Below the pieces are notes generated by a model. It ran no database searches. It was not told the origin of the DNA and was given only the letters and a program-made list of their open reading frames with translations. From an uncultured Clostridia bacterium (GTDB taxonomy: Bacteria > Bacillota > Clostridia > Oscillospirales > Acutalibacteraceae): DNA of 64,000 bases. Positions 41,540 to 50,286 of this stretch are shown one piece after another. A program made the translations under genes and the position numbers. Positions within the stretch are counted from its first letter, which is position 1, and each line of letters begins with the position of its first letter. Where the stretch lies: positions 1 to 64,000 of the forward strand of contig CANQGM010000006.1 in NCBI GenBank assembly GCA_947623205.1. The letters are read 5' to 3'.

Positions 41540-41559
41540 TAAATTTAGGAGAAAAAAAG

Positions 41560-42237
41560 ATGGAAGATTTACAAAAAAAAATTGGTTATAAATTTAAAAA
41601 CAATGATTTATTATTGGAAGCATTAACTCATTCATCTTATGCAAATGACAATAAGATAAAGCATATAAACAGCAATGAACGATTTGAATTTTTGGGAGAT
41701 TCCGTTTTATCTGTTGTTGTATCGGATTACATTTTCATAAACTTTCCCCAACTTCCGGAAGGCGAGCTAACCAGGCTGCGCTCTTCACTTGTTTGCGAAA
41801 AATCGCTTTTTGAATTTGCTAAAAAAATTAATCTTGGCGATTATTTGTTTTTAGGCAAAGGAGAACGCAATAATCACGGTGCTGAACGACCGTCTATTTT
41901 GTCTGACGCATTTGAAGCTTTAATTGCCGCAATTTATATAGACGGAGGTTTAGAGGCCGCAAGAAAACATATCCTTAATTTTGTAATACCTGCAATAAAA
42001 AATAAAAGAAAAGGTAATACTGTTGATTACAAAACCACTTTGCAGGAGATAATTCAGAAAAATCCGGGCGAGAAAATTGAATATGTGCTTGCCGATATGA
42101 GCGGCCCCGACCACAACAGACATTTTGTAGTTGAAGTACATCTTAACAGCAATGTTATAGGCAGAGGCGGAGGACACAGCAAGAAAGAAGCCGAACAGCA
42201 GGCGGCAAGAGAGGCACTGGAGCTGATGGGATATTAA
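41560..42237 (+). CDS. rnc: Ribonuclease III
   Basis: 225 residues. N-terminal RNase III domain with the signature ERFEFLGDSVLS (40-51) carrying the catalytic acidic residues, and SDAFEALIAAIYIDGG; C-terminal double-stranded RNA-binding domain (about 155-225) ending with GGGHSKKEAEQQAAREAL. It processes rRNA precursors and degrades duplex RNA, so it is the natural processor for any antisense pairs. The stop overlaps the ATT start of the next gene. Confidence 0.96.
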   Translation: MEDLQKKIGYKFKNNDLLLEALTHSSYANDNKIKHINSNERFEFLGDSVLSVVVSDYIFINFPQLPEGELTRLRSSLVCEKSLFEFAKKINLGDYLFLGKGERNNHGAERPSILSDAFEALIAAIYIDGGLEAARKHILNFVIPAIKNKRKGNTVDYKTTLQEIIQKNPGEKIEYVLADMSGPDHNRHFVVEVHLNSNVIGRGGGHSKKEAEQQAAREALELMGY

Positions 42238-43222
42238 ACACAGCAATATTTCAATATTTATACCGCACAGCGGGTGTCCGCAAAAATGCAGTTTCTGTAA
42301 TCAAAAAAACATTACGGGACAGGCTTACCAGCCTGATTCAAATGATGTTTACAACACATTATCAAAAGCCCTGTCAGATTTGGGAGAAAACTCAAAATAT
42401 GCTGAAATTGCCTTTTTTGGAGGCAGTTTTACCGCGATTGACAGAGTTTATATGATAAGTCTTCTAAATGCTGTGACTCCCTTTATTGATAAATTTGCCG
42501 GAATCAGAATCTCAACCCGTCCTGATTTTATTGACAGTGAAGTGCTTGAAATTTTAAAGTCATATAAAGTAACTTCCATTGAACTTGGCGCGCAGTCAAT
42601 GGATGACGATGTTTTAAATGCAAACAACAGAGGGCATTTTTCTGCCGATGTAGAAAATGCGTCAATGCTCATAAAACAGCACGGGTTTTCACTCGGACTT
42701 CAGATGATGACGGGACTTTATAAATCCGACGCGGCAAAAGACATATATACGGCGGAAAGGTTTATTAAATTAAAACCCGATACGGTAAGAATTTATCCTA
42801 CTGTAATAATGAAGGATACTTACTTGGCTGAACTATATTCAAACGGTGAGTTTGTGCCATATACTCTTGATTATTCTATTGATTTGTGTTCTAAGCTTAT
42901 TTTGATGTTTGAGAAAAATAATATTAAAATTATAAGATTGGGACTTCACTATTCTGACAGTCTTAAAAATAACAGTTTGGCAAATAATTATCATCCTGCT
43001 TTTAAGGAGCTTTGTGAAAATAAAATTTTTTTAGACAAATTTCTTAAACAGGCTGATAATAAAAATAAAAAAAACAATTTAACGGTTTTTATTAATAAAA
43101 ACTCACTCTCCAAATTTCTTGGACAGAAAAAAAATAACATTATTACTTTATCGAAAATGGGTTATAAGATAAATACTGAATTTGACAACACACTGGGAAA
43201 ATATGATTTATACATCAAATAG
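42233..43222 (+). CDS. Radical SAM protein with apparent ATT start
   Basis: 329 residues if translation starts at ATT 42233. The frame is closed upstream by TGA at 42224, and the first ATG/GTG/TTG (TTG 42380) lies after the essential 4Fe-4S motif GCPQKCSFCNQ (42275-42307), so a conventional start would destroy the protein. The resulting N-terminus (KHSNISIFIPHSG) is where relatives begin. A GGAG site ends 10 bases upstream inside rnc. The C-terminal part resembles the Elp3/YhcC-like radical SAM proteins that commonly sit between rnc and smc in Clostridia. Reaction unknown. Confidence 0.8.
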   Translation: MKHSNISIFIPHSGCPQKCSFCNQKNITGQAYQPDSNDVYNTLSKALSDLGENSKYAEIAFFGGSFTAIDRVYMISLLNAVTPFIDKFAGIRISTRPDFIDSEVLEILKSYKVTSIELGAQSMDDDVLNANNRGHFSADVENASMLIKQHGFSLGLQMMTGLYKSDAAKDIYTAERFIKLKPDTVRIYPTVIMKDTYLAELYSNGEFVPYTLDYSIDLCSKLILMFEKNNIKIIRLGLHYSDSLKNNSLANNYHPAFKELCENKIFLDKFLKQADNKNKKNNLTVFINKNSLSKFLGQKKNNIITLSKMGYKINTEFDNTLGKYDLYIK

Positions 43223-43232
43223 GGGTTTTTAG

Positions 43233-46200
43233 ATGCGTTTAAAATCATTGGAAATACAGGGATTTAAAACTTTTCCCGATAAAACTAAATTATCCTTTGA
43301 ACAGGGAATAACTTCTGTTGTAGGTCCAAACGGTTCAGGTAAAAGCAATATAAGCGACGCTATACACTGGGTGCTTGGCGAGCAGTCGCCCAAAAGCCTG
43401 AGATGTACTAAAATGGAAGATGTCGTTTTTAACGGAACAGACAAAAGAAAAAGACAGGGCTATGCCGAGGTCACACTCAATATTGATAATTCTGACAGAT
43501 TTCTTGCATTTAACGGAGATGAAGTAGCTGTTACCCGGCGTTATTACAGAAGCGGAGAGAGCGAATATTTAATTAATAAAGCTTCTGTAAGGCTAAAAGA
43601 CATAAATGAACTTTTTATGGATACCGGTCTTGGTCGTGACGGTTATTCGATGATAGGTCAGGGTAAAATTGACAACATTGTATCGTCAAAGAGCGAGGAC
43701 AGGCGAGAAATATTTGAAGAAGCCGCCGGAATTTCACGGTACAGATACAGAAAAATCGAGGCGGAGCGCAAACTTAAAAACACCGAAGATAATCTTTTAA
43801 GACTTCGCGATATTGTAACGGAGCTTGAAGAACGTGTTGAACCTCTGAAAAAGCAGTCGGAGAAGGCACGTCAGTTTTTAGAATATTCTGACGAAAAGCG
43901 CGGTCTTGAAATAGCATTATGGCTTTTGACCCTTGACAAGTCACAGAATGACGTAAAAATGCAGGATGAAAAAATAGCAGTTGCGCGCGCGCAATACAAT
44001 GACGCACAACAGGCTTTAACCGACATTCAGACCGAAACTGAGAAGATTTATGCCGAAAACGGCGAATTATCTTCACAGCAGGACAGCATAAGACGGAACA
44101 TATCAGAGATAGACAGTGAAATATCTGAAAAACATTCAATAATTTCAGTTGCAAAAAATGATATTCTTCACAGTAATGAAAACATTGAAAGAATAAAAAA
44201 TGAAATTTTGCTGGCGGACCGCAACGCAGATGAACTTGAGCATAAAATTTCTGAAAAGCAGGATAAAATTGCCGTACTTGACACTGAAATTATAAATAAA
44301 CAAAAGAAATGCGCTGAACTTGCCGAAGAGCTAAATGAAATTAACTTTAACTCAAGCAAAAGCGGAGATGAATTACAGGAAATTACTGCCGAACTTTCTG
44401 TTCTCACCTCTAAATCCGCTGATGCCAGAGTAGTTGATATGACGTCTGAGGGAACTATTACGGAACTCGGCAATCGAATCAATGCGCTTGTTTTATCAAA
44501 CGAAGAAAAAGAATTGCAGTTAAGTGAACTGTCTGAAATTCTTACCGAATACAATAATAAAATAAATAATTCGGAAAATGATATTCAGTCTTTAAAAAAT
44601 TCTATTGAAGGACTTGAATTAAAGCTTGTTTCAAAAAGAAAAAAAAGAGATGATTTAAAGGCTGAAAGCGACAGACTTATGCTTGATGTAAACGAGCATA
44701 TCAGAAAAATAAACTTTCTTGAAAATCTTGAGCGCAATCTTGAAGGCTTTTCTAAAAGTGTAAAAACCGTTGTAAACGCTTCAAAAAACGGACGGCTTCA
44801 CGGCGTTTTCGGTCCGGTTTCAAGAGTGATTTCAGTTCCAAAAAAATATGGCGCGGCAATTGAAACCGCCCTTGGCGCAGCCATGCAGAATATTGTGACT
44901 TCAACCGATGAAGATGCAAAACAGGCTATTAAATTTCTTAAATCAACCGACGGCGGACGTGCGACATTTTTGCCGCTTAATACTATTAAACCCAGAGAGC
45001 TTAATGAAAACGGTCTTGATGACTGCTACGGATTTGTAGGCATCGCTGCCGAGCTATGCGCTTGTGACGATAAATTCAAAGGAATTTTATATTCTCTGCT
45101 TGGCAGGATCGTAATTGCAGAAAATCTCGACTGTGCGGCTTCAATCGCAAAGAAGTATTCATACAGATTTAAAATTGTTACTCTTGACGGACAGGTAGTT
45201 AATTCAGGCGGCTCTTTTACAGGCGGTTCGCTTAATAAAAATACAGGTCTTTTAAGCCGTGCTTCTGAAATTGACGCTTTAAAAGAACAGACTGATGTTT
45301 TGAGACAAAGGGCAAACGACGCTGAAAACGCAAGCGCAGGCGTTGCAAACGAATATGCTGCCGTTGAGGCACAACTGCTGGGGACACGGGCTGATTTATC
45401 AAACGAACAGCAGGATCTTGTAAGGATTCAAACCGAAAAGACAGCCTGTGAGAATGAAATAAACAGCTTAAAACTTGAATTGCAAAATTCAAAAAAAGAA
45501 ATTGATGAATGCAAAAGCAGAATAGAAACTCTAAAATCAAGCAGACAGCGGGCAAAGGAAGAGCTTGCCGAGCTTAATGTAAAAATTGCAAACGCCGAAG
45601 AAAAAGTAAATGCCGTTACTGGCAGCAGAGCGGTGCTTACCGAAAAACGTGAAGAGCTGACAACAAAATTGCAGAATATACGTTTTGAAATTGTTGCTGC
45701 TCAAAAGGATATTGATGTTCTTAATTCAGAAATTGTATTTGCTCAGAATACGGGTTCTCAAAATAATGAACGCAAATCAGAACTAAATGCACAAATCGAA
45801 CTGATAAATAAACAGATTTCGGCCTCCGTTCAAAAAATTGAAGAATCGGAGAATCAAATAAATTATCTTACCGAAAATAAAAATACCTTAAACAATCAAA
45901 TCAAAGTTATTGACGGGCGGCGTGACAGCCTTGAAAAACACAGCGTTGAAATACGCGGTTTAGAGCGCGACAAAACTGCCGAGAAAGAATCGACGGGCAG
46001 AGAGCTTGCACGTCTTGAGGAGAGAAAAATAAATCTTCAAAAACAGTATGATGATATTATTTCAAAACTTTGGGAAGAATATGAACTTACAAAGCGTGAG
46101 GCTGAAAAAATTGCGATAGAAATAAATGATTCATCTCAGGCTCAGAAAAGGCTCAACGAGTTAAAGCAGAAAATCAAAATGCTTGGTAATGTAAATGTGT

Positions 46201-46808
46201 CCGCTATTGAGGAGTATAAAGATGTTTCCGAACGCTATGAATTTATGAGCGCACAGGTAAACGATGTTGAAAAATCAAAAAAAGAAATTGAGCGCCTTAT
46301 AAACGACCTGACTAAGCAAATGAAAGAGGTTTTTTCAGACAGCTTTGAGAAAATCAGTAAAAACTTTACTTACACATTTAAGGAGCTTTTCGGCGGAGGC
46401 ACGGCCTCGCTGTCGCTTTCCGAGCCGGAAAATATTTTAACAAGCGGAATAGATATTCTTGTTCATCCTCCGGGGAAAATTGTTGTTCACCTTGACGCCT
46501 TATCCGGCGGCGAAAAAGCGCTTGTTGCAATTGCACTGTATTTTGCTATAATGAAAGTAAGGCCTGCGCCGTTTTGTGTAATGGACGAAATTGAGGCGGC
46601 GCTTGATGATGTAAATGTGTACCGTTTTGCAAGCTATGTGCGCAAGCTTACTGATAAAACGCAGTTTATTTTAATTACTCACCGCCGCGGTACTATGGAA
46701 GAAGCCGATGTGCTTTACGGCGTAACAATGCAGGATGAAGGCGTTTCAAAATTGCTTGAACTGCGCTCGGAAGAGGTTGCGGCTAAGCTCGGCATTGAGA
46801 ATAAATAA
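43233..46808 (+). CDS. smc: Chromosome segregation protein SMC
   Basis: 1191 residues, full length. Walker A GPNGSGKSN (31-39), long coiled coil, hinge around 505-650 (GRLHGVFGPVSRV to the GGSFTGGS segment), second coiled coil, and the C-terminal ABC signature LSGGEKALVA with Walker B FCVMDEIEAALDD. It is the motor of the SMC-ScpAB condensin complex that compacts and separates chromosomes. A short gap to ftsY matches the common rnc-smc-ftsY order. Confidence 0.97.
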   Translation: MRLKSLEIQGFKTFPDKTKLSFEQGITSVVGPNGSGKSNISDAIHWVLGEQSPKSLRCTKMEDVVFNGTDKRKRQGYAEVTLNIDNSDRFLAFNGDEVAVTRRYYRSGESEYLINKASVRLKDINELFMDTGLGRDGYSMIGQGKIDNIVSSKSEDRREIFEEAAGISRYRYRKIEAERKLKNTEDNLLRLRDIVTELEERVEPLKKQSEKARQFLEYSDEKRGLEIALWLLTLDKSQNDVKMQDEKIAVARAQYNDAQQALTDIQTETEKIYAENGELSSQQDSIRRNISEIDSEISEKHSIISVAKNDILHSNENIERIKNEILLADRNADELEHKISEKQDKIAVLDTEIINKQKKCAELAEELNEINFNSSKSGDELQEITAELSVLTSKSADARVVDMTSEGTITELGNRINALVLSNEEKELQLSELSEILTEYNNKINNSENDIQSLKNSIEGLELKLVSKRKKRDDLKAESDRLMLDVNEHIRKINFLENLERNLEGFSKSVKTVVNASKNGRLHGVFGPVSRVISVPKKYGAAIETALGAAMQNIVTSTDEDAKQAIKFLKSTDGGRATFLPLNTIKPRELNENGLDDCYGFVGIAAELCACDDKFKGILYSLLGRIVIAENLDCAASIAKKYSYRFKIVTLDGQVVNSGGSFTGGSLNKNTGLLSRASEIDALKEQTDVLRQRANDAENASAGVANEYAAVEAQLLGTRADLSNEQQDLVRIQTEKTACENEINSLKLELQNSKKEIDECKSRIETLKSSRQRAKEELAELNVKIANAEEKVNAVTGSRAVLTEKREELTTKLQNIRFEIVAAQKDIDVLNSEIVFAQNTGSQNNERKSELNAQIELINKQISASVQKIEESENQINYLTENKNTLNNQIKVIDGRRDSLEKHSVEIRGLERDKTAEKESTGRELARLEERKINLQKQYDDIISKLWEEYELTKREAEKIAIEINDSSQAQKRLNELKQKIKMLGNVNVSAIEEYKDVSERYEFMSAQVNDVEKSKKEIERLINDLTKQMKEVFSDSFEKISKNFTYTFKELFGGGTASLSLSEPENILTSGIDILVHPPGKIVVHLDALSGGEKALVAIALYFAIMKVRPAPFCVMDEIEAALDDVNVYRFASYVRKLTDKTQFILITHRRGTMEEADVLYGVTMQDEGVSKLLELRSEEVAAKLGIENK

Positions 46809-46826
46809 TTTTAAAGGACTGATTTT

Positions 46827-47738
46827 ATGGGTTTTTTTAACAAGATTAAAGAGGGTTTAAAAAAGACCAGAGACTCTGTTGTAGGTCAAATCGACTCAAT
46901 GCTGAAATCTTTTACTAAAATTGACGAAGAACTTTTTGAAGAACTTGAGGAGCTTCTTGTTATGGGAGATGTCGGCGTTGCCACGGCTGAGCGCATATGC
47001 GATGAGCTTCGCGTCAAAGTAAAAAAGGACGGAATCAAAGACCCTGTTCAAATTCATGTTCTGCTTGAAGAAATTGTTACGGATTTACTTAAAGGCGATG
47101 AAAAACTTGACTTATCAACACAGCCGTCTATCGTTCTTGTTATAGGAGTAAACGGCGTAGGTAAAACAACAACTATCGGTAAGCTGGCAAATAGTCTTAA
47201 CAATCAGGGCAAAAAAGTTATTCTTGCCGCTGCCGACACATTCCGTGCCGCGGCAATTGAGCAGCTTGACATATGGGCAGAGCGCAGCAATTGCGAAATT
47301 GTAAAACAATGCGAGGGCAGCGACCCCGCGGCAGTTGTTTATGACGCAATTTCCGCCGCAAAGGCAAGAAATGCCGACGTAATTATTTGTGATACTGCGG
47401 GACGTTTGCATAATAAAAAGCCGCTTATGGATGAACTTGCAAAAATTAACAGGATTATAGACAGAGAACTGCCAGATGCGGCTAAAGAAAAACTCTTGGT
47501 TCTTGATGCAACAACGGGTCAAAACGCTGTTAATCAGGCGCAGCAGTTCAGAGAGGCAACCGGAATTACCGGTATTGTGCTTACAAAGCTTGACGGAACT
47601 GCAAAAGGCGGAGTGGTTTTAGCCATAAAAGAGGGACTTGGAATACCTGTTAAATATATTGGAGTAGGAGAGCAGATCGACGATTTGCAGGAGTTTGATG
47701 CCGAGGCCTTTGCAAAGGCTTTGTTTGCTCAAAATTAA
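46827..47738 (+). CDS. ftsY: Signal recognition particle receptor FtsY
   Basis: 303 residues, the compact form without an acidic A domain. NG domain: G1 GVNGVGKTTT (107-116), DTFRAAAIEQL, DTAGR, and TKLDGTAKGG. It docks SRP-ribosome complexes at the membrane for co-translational insertion. AAAGGACTG precedes the ATG. Confidence 0.97.
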   Translation: MGFFNKIKEGLKKTRDSVVGQIDSMLKSFTKIDEELFEELEELLVMGDVGVATAERICDELRVKVKKDGIKDPVQIHVLLEEIVTDLLKGDEKLDLSTQPSIVLVIGVNGVGKTTTIGKLANSLNNQGKKVILAAADTFRAAAIEQLDIWAERSNCEIVKQCEGSDPAAVVYDAISAAKARNADVIICDTAGRLHNKKPLMDELAKINRIIDRELPDAAKEKLLVLDATTGQNAVNQAQQFREATGITGIVLTKLDGTAKGGVVLAIKEGLGIPVKYIGVGEQIDDLQEFDAEAFAKALFAQN

Positions 47739-47791
47739 AAATACTGATAAATCGCGTTTTAACAATTTTTATACAGGCAGGTTTATAATAT

Positions 47792-48412
47792 ATGGGGACT
47801 GACAAAATTAATTTTATAATTGCTACAAATAATTTAAAAAAACTTAAAGAACTTGAAAGAATATTAGAACCGCTTGGAATCAAAGCTGTTTCAGCCAAAG
47901 AAGCAGGAGTAAGACTCGATGAGGTTGAGGAGACGGGAACTACATTTGCCGAAAATGCTTTTTTAAAGGCAAATGCGGCTTATACAAAGACAGGTATGCC
48001 GTCAATAGCAGACGATTCGGGTTTGTCTGTTGACGCTCTTAACGGCAGACCCGGCATTTATTCCGCACGATATGCAGGAGATAATGCTGACGATGCCGAC
48101 AGATATAACAAACTTCTTGATGAAATGAAAAATGTTCCCGCAAAAAAGCGTTCGGCACATTTTACCTGCGCAATTTGCTGTATATTGCCGGACGGCAAAA
48201 AAATTGAGGCAGAGGGTATTTGCAACGGTTCAATAGCTTTTGAACCCTGCGGAAACGGCGGCTTTGGTTACGACCCGGTGTTTTTATGCGGAAACAAAAG
48301 TTATGCGCAACTTTCTTCGGAAGAAAAGGATGCGTTGAGCCACAGGGGACAGGCCTTAAGAAAATTACAGTTTGAATTAAAAAAATATATGAATAATTTC
48401 GAAAGGAATTAA
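47792..48412 (+). CDS. rdgB: XTP/dITP diphosphatase (HAM1/RdgB)
   Basis: 206 residues. It hydrolyses non-canonical purine nucleoside triphosphates. IATNNLKKLKEL, ADDSGLSVDALNGRPGIYSARYAG, the GGFGYDPVF loop and SHRGQAL are the family signature. First gene of a tight run with yhbY, nadD, yqeK, rsfS and leuS. Confidence 0.95.
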   Translation: MGTDKINFIIATNNLKKLKELERILEPLGIKAVSAKEAGVRLDEVEETGTTFAENAFLKANAAYTKTGMPSIADDSGLSVDALNGRPGIYSARYAGDNADDADRYNKLLDEMKNVPAKKRSAHFTCAICCILPDGKKIEAEGICNGSIAFEPCGNGGFGYDPVFLCGNKSYAQLSSEEKDALSHRGQALRKLQFELKKYMNNFERN

Positions 48413-48415
48413 TAT

Positions 48416-48721
48416 ATGCTTACAAGTAAACAGCGTGCTTTTCTGCGCGGAATAGCCAATAACATTGACACTATTCTTATAGTGGGAAAAGGCGAGATCG
48501 GCGACAATATAATAAAACAGGCCGACGCCGCTCTTACAGCCCGTGAAATTATAAAGGGAAGGGTACTTGAAAACAGCGCTTATTCTTCCCGTGAAGCGGC
48601 GGGAATTCTTGCCGAAAAATGTGATGCTGACGTTGTTCAGGTAATAGGTTCAAAATTTATTTTGTACCGCAGAAATCCGGATGACCCTGTTATTGTTCTG
48701 CCAAAGAATAAAAACAAATGA
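48416..48721 (+). CDS. yhbY: YhbY-type CRM-domain RNA-binding protein
   Basis: 101 residues. Single CRM domain with the GxxG loop GKGEIGDNI, starting LTSKQRAFLRGIANN and ending QVIGSKFILYRRN. It binds pre-50S ribosomes. The stop overlaps nadD by 4 bases. Confidence 0.93.
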   Translation: MLTSKQRAFLRGIANNIDTILIVGKGEIGDNIIKQADAALTAREIIKGRVLENSAYSSREAAGILAEKCDADVVQVIGSKFILYRRNPDDPVIVLPKNKNK

Positions 48722-49323
48722 GCGGATTAGGCATTTTAGGCGGCACATTTAATCCGATACACAACGGACATATTATGCTTGCCGAATATTGTAAAAAAGA
48801 ACTTGCACTTGATAAGATAATTTTAATTCCCACATACACTCCGCCGCATAAAGAAAGCAAAAACCTTGCAAGCGAAACGCACAGAATGAACATGTGTAAA
48901 ATAGCTTGTAAAAATTTGCGCGGTTATACGGTGTCGGACGTTGAAATAAAGCGCAAAGGGAAAAGTTACACATATCAGACCTTAAACTTGTTAAAAGAAG
49001 AATATCCTAATGATAAATTTTATCTTATAATGGGCGCCGATATGTTTTTGACTTTACATGAGTGGAAAAATCCACACGAGATTTTTAAAAATGCTGTTAT
49101 GACTGTTATACCGCGCGACAAGTCTGACTGTAAAGATTTAAAAAGCTATTATAATAACGTCATAATGCCAATGGGAGCAGAGGCGGTTATTTTAAGCGAA
49201 CCGGTAATACAGGTTTCGTCAACCTTTGTAAGGGAAAATATTTATAATGCCGAGCTTCTTGAAAATCTTGTTGATAAGAATGTTTTTAAATACATTGAGA
49301 AGAATAAATTATATCGGGTGTGA
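48718..49323 (+). CDS. nadD: Nicotinate-nucleotide adenylyltransferase
   Basis: 201 residues. It makes deamido-NAD from nicotinate mononucleotide and ATP. ATP-binding motif GGTFNPIHNGH (HNGH at 15-18) and the C-terminal VSSTFVRENI (ISTxxR-type) are present. The yhbY-nadD-yqeK-rsfS order is typical of Firmicutes. Confidence 0.95.
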   Translation: MSGLGILGGTFNPIHNGHIMLAEYCKKELALDKIILIPTYTPPHKESKNLASETHRMNMCKIACKNLRGYTVSDVEIKRKGKSYTYQTLNLLKEEYPNDKFYLIMGADMFLTLHEWKNPHEIFKNAVMTVIPRDKSDCKDLKSYYNNVIMPMGAEAVILSEPVIQVSSTFVRENIYNAELLENLVDKNVFKYIEKNKLYRV

Positions 49324-49328
49324 TTTTT

Positions 49329-49916
49329 TTGAAATCAGATGATTATAAAAAAATAATAAAACCTAAAATGAGCGAATACAGATATATTCACAGTGTTAAT
49401 GTTTCAAAAGAGGCAAAACGCCTGGCAAAAATTTATGGCTGTAATGAAGAAAAAGCGGCAATTGCAGGTATGCTTCACGACATTACAAAAGAGCTTTCAA
49501 AAGAAGAACAGTTGAAAATTATGTTTGACGGTGATATAATTTTAGACAATCTTCAAAAAAACTCACCCAAGCTGTGGCATGGAATAAGCGGAAGTGTGTA
49601 TGTAAGTAAAAATCTTGATATTGATGACAAAGATATTCTTAACGCTATACGTTATCATACAACCGGCAGAGCAAATATGTCATTACTTGAAAAGATTATT
49701 TTTGTTGCTGATTTTACCTCAGAAGAACGTACATACAACGGTGTTTCCTCAATGCGCAAAAAAACAAAAAAAAGTCTTGAGGAAGCAATGCTTTTCGGTC
49801 TGAAATTTACATTAAAGGATCTGTCAAGGCGCGAAATGGCAATTCATCCGGATGCGCTTGCATGTTACAACGATATTATAATGTTGAAATCATCTTTGAA
49901 AGGAAAGAAAAAATGA
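49329..49916 (+). CDS. yqeK: YqeK-type HD-domain Ap4A hydrolase
   Basis: 195 residues from TTG 49329 (site GGGTG, 8-nt spacer); GTG 49320, overlapping the nadD stop, is the alternative. HD-domain metal ligands: HSVNVS, the AGMLHDITKE His-Asp pair, WHGISG and the later RYHTTGR and ADFTSEER. Characterised YqeK proteins split diadenosine tetraphosphate into two ADP. The stop overlaps rsfS. Confidence 0.92.
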   Translation: MKSDDYKKIIKPKMSEYRYIHSVNVSKEAKRLAKIYGCNEEKAAIAGMLHDITKELSKEEQLKIMFDGDIILDNLQKNSPKLWHGISGSVYVSKNLDIDDKDILNAIRYHTTGRANMSLLEKIIFVADFTSEERTYNGVSSMRKKTKKSLEEAMLFGLKFTLKDLSRREMAIHPDALACYNDIIMLKSSLKGKKK

Positions 49917-50266
49917 CATCATACGAACAGGCGATACTGACCGCAAAAGCATTGAGCGGCAAAAAGGGTCTTGATATAAATATTATAGAAATCGGCGACA
50001 TTTCAATTCTTGCAGATTATATGGTAATTGCTACGGGTACAAGTTCAACTCACGTAAAGGCTCTTGCAGATGAAGTAGAGTACCAACTTGACAAAGCAGG
50101 AATATCAGTAAACCATATTGAGGGGCATCGCTCAGATTCATGGATATTACTTGATTATATAGACGTTATCGTTCATGTTTTTTCAGATGAAGCAAGAGAA
50201 TTTTATAATCTTGAAAGACTGTGGCAGGACGGCAGGCCCGTTGATTTGACAGGGATAATAGATTAA
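49913..50266 (+). CDS. rsfS: Ribosomal silencing factor RsfS
   Basis: 117 residues from ATG 49913 (AAAGGAAAG upstream). It binds L14 and blocks subunit joining when nutrients are low. DINIIEIGDISILADYMVIATGTSS and DSWILLDYIDVIVHVFSDEAREFYNLERLW are the hallmark regions (given here as landmarks: LADYMVIATG, HVFSDEAREFY). It overlaps yqeK by 4 bases. Confidence 0.95.
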   Translation: MTSYEQAILTAKALSGKKGLDINIIEIGDISILADYMVIATGTSSTHVKALADEVEYQLDKAGISVNHIEGHRSDSWILLDYIDVIVHVFSDEAREFYNLERLWQDGRPVDLTGIID

Positions 50267-50286
50267 TGTTTTGAGGAGGACTCAAT

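Noticed and set aside
42380..43222. TTG 42380 as the start of the radical SAM gene after rnc
   Set aside because: It would remove the CxxxCxxC cluster motif that is encoded in the same frame just upstream.
50267..50286. A T-box riboswitch upstream of leuS
   Set aside because: Only 20 bases separate rsfS and leuS, with no room for a T-box.
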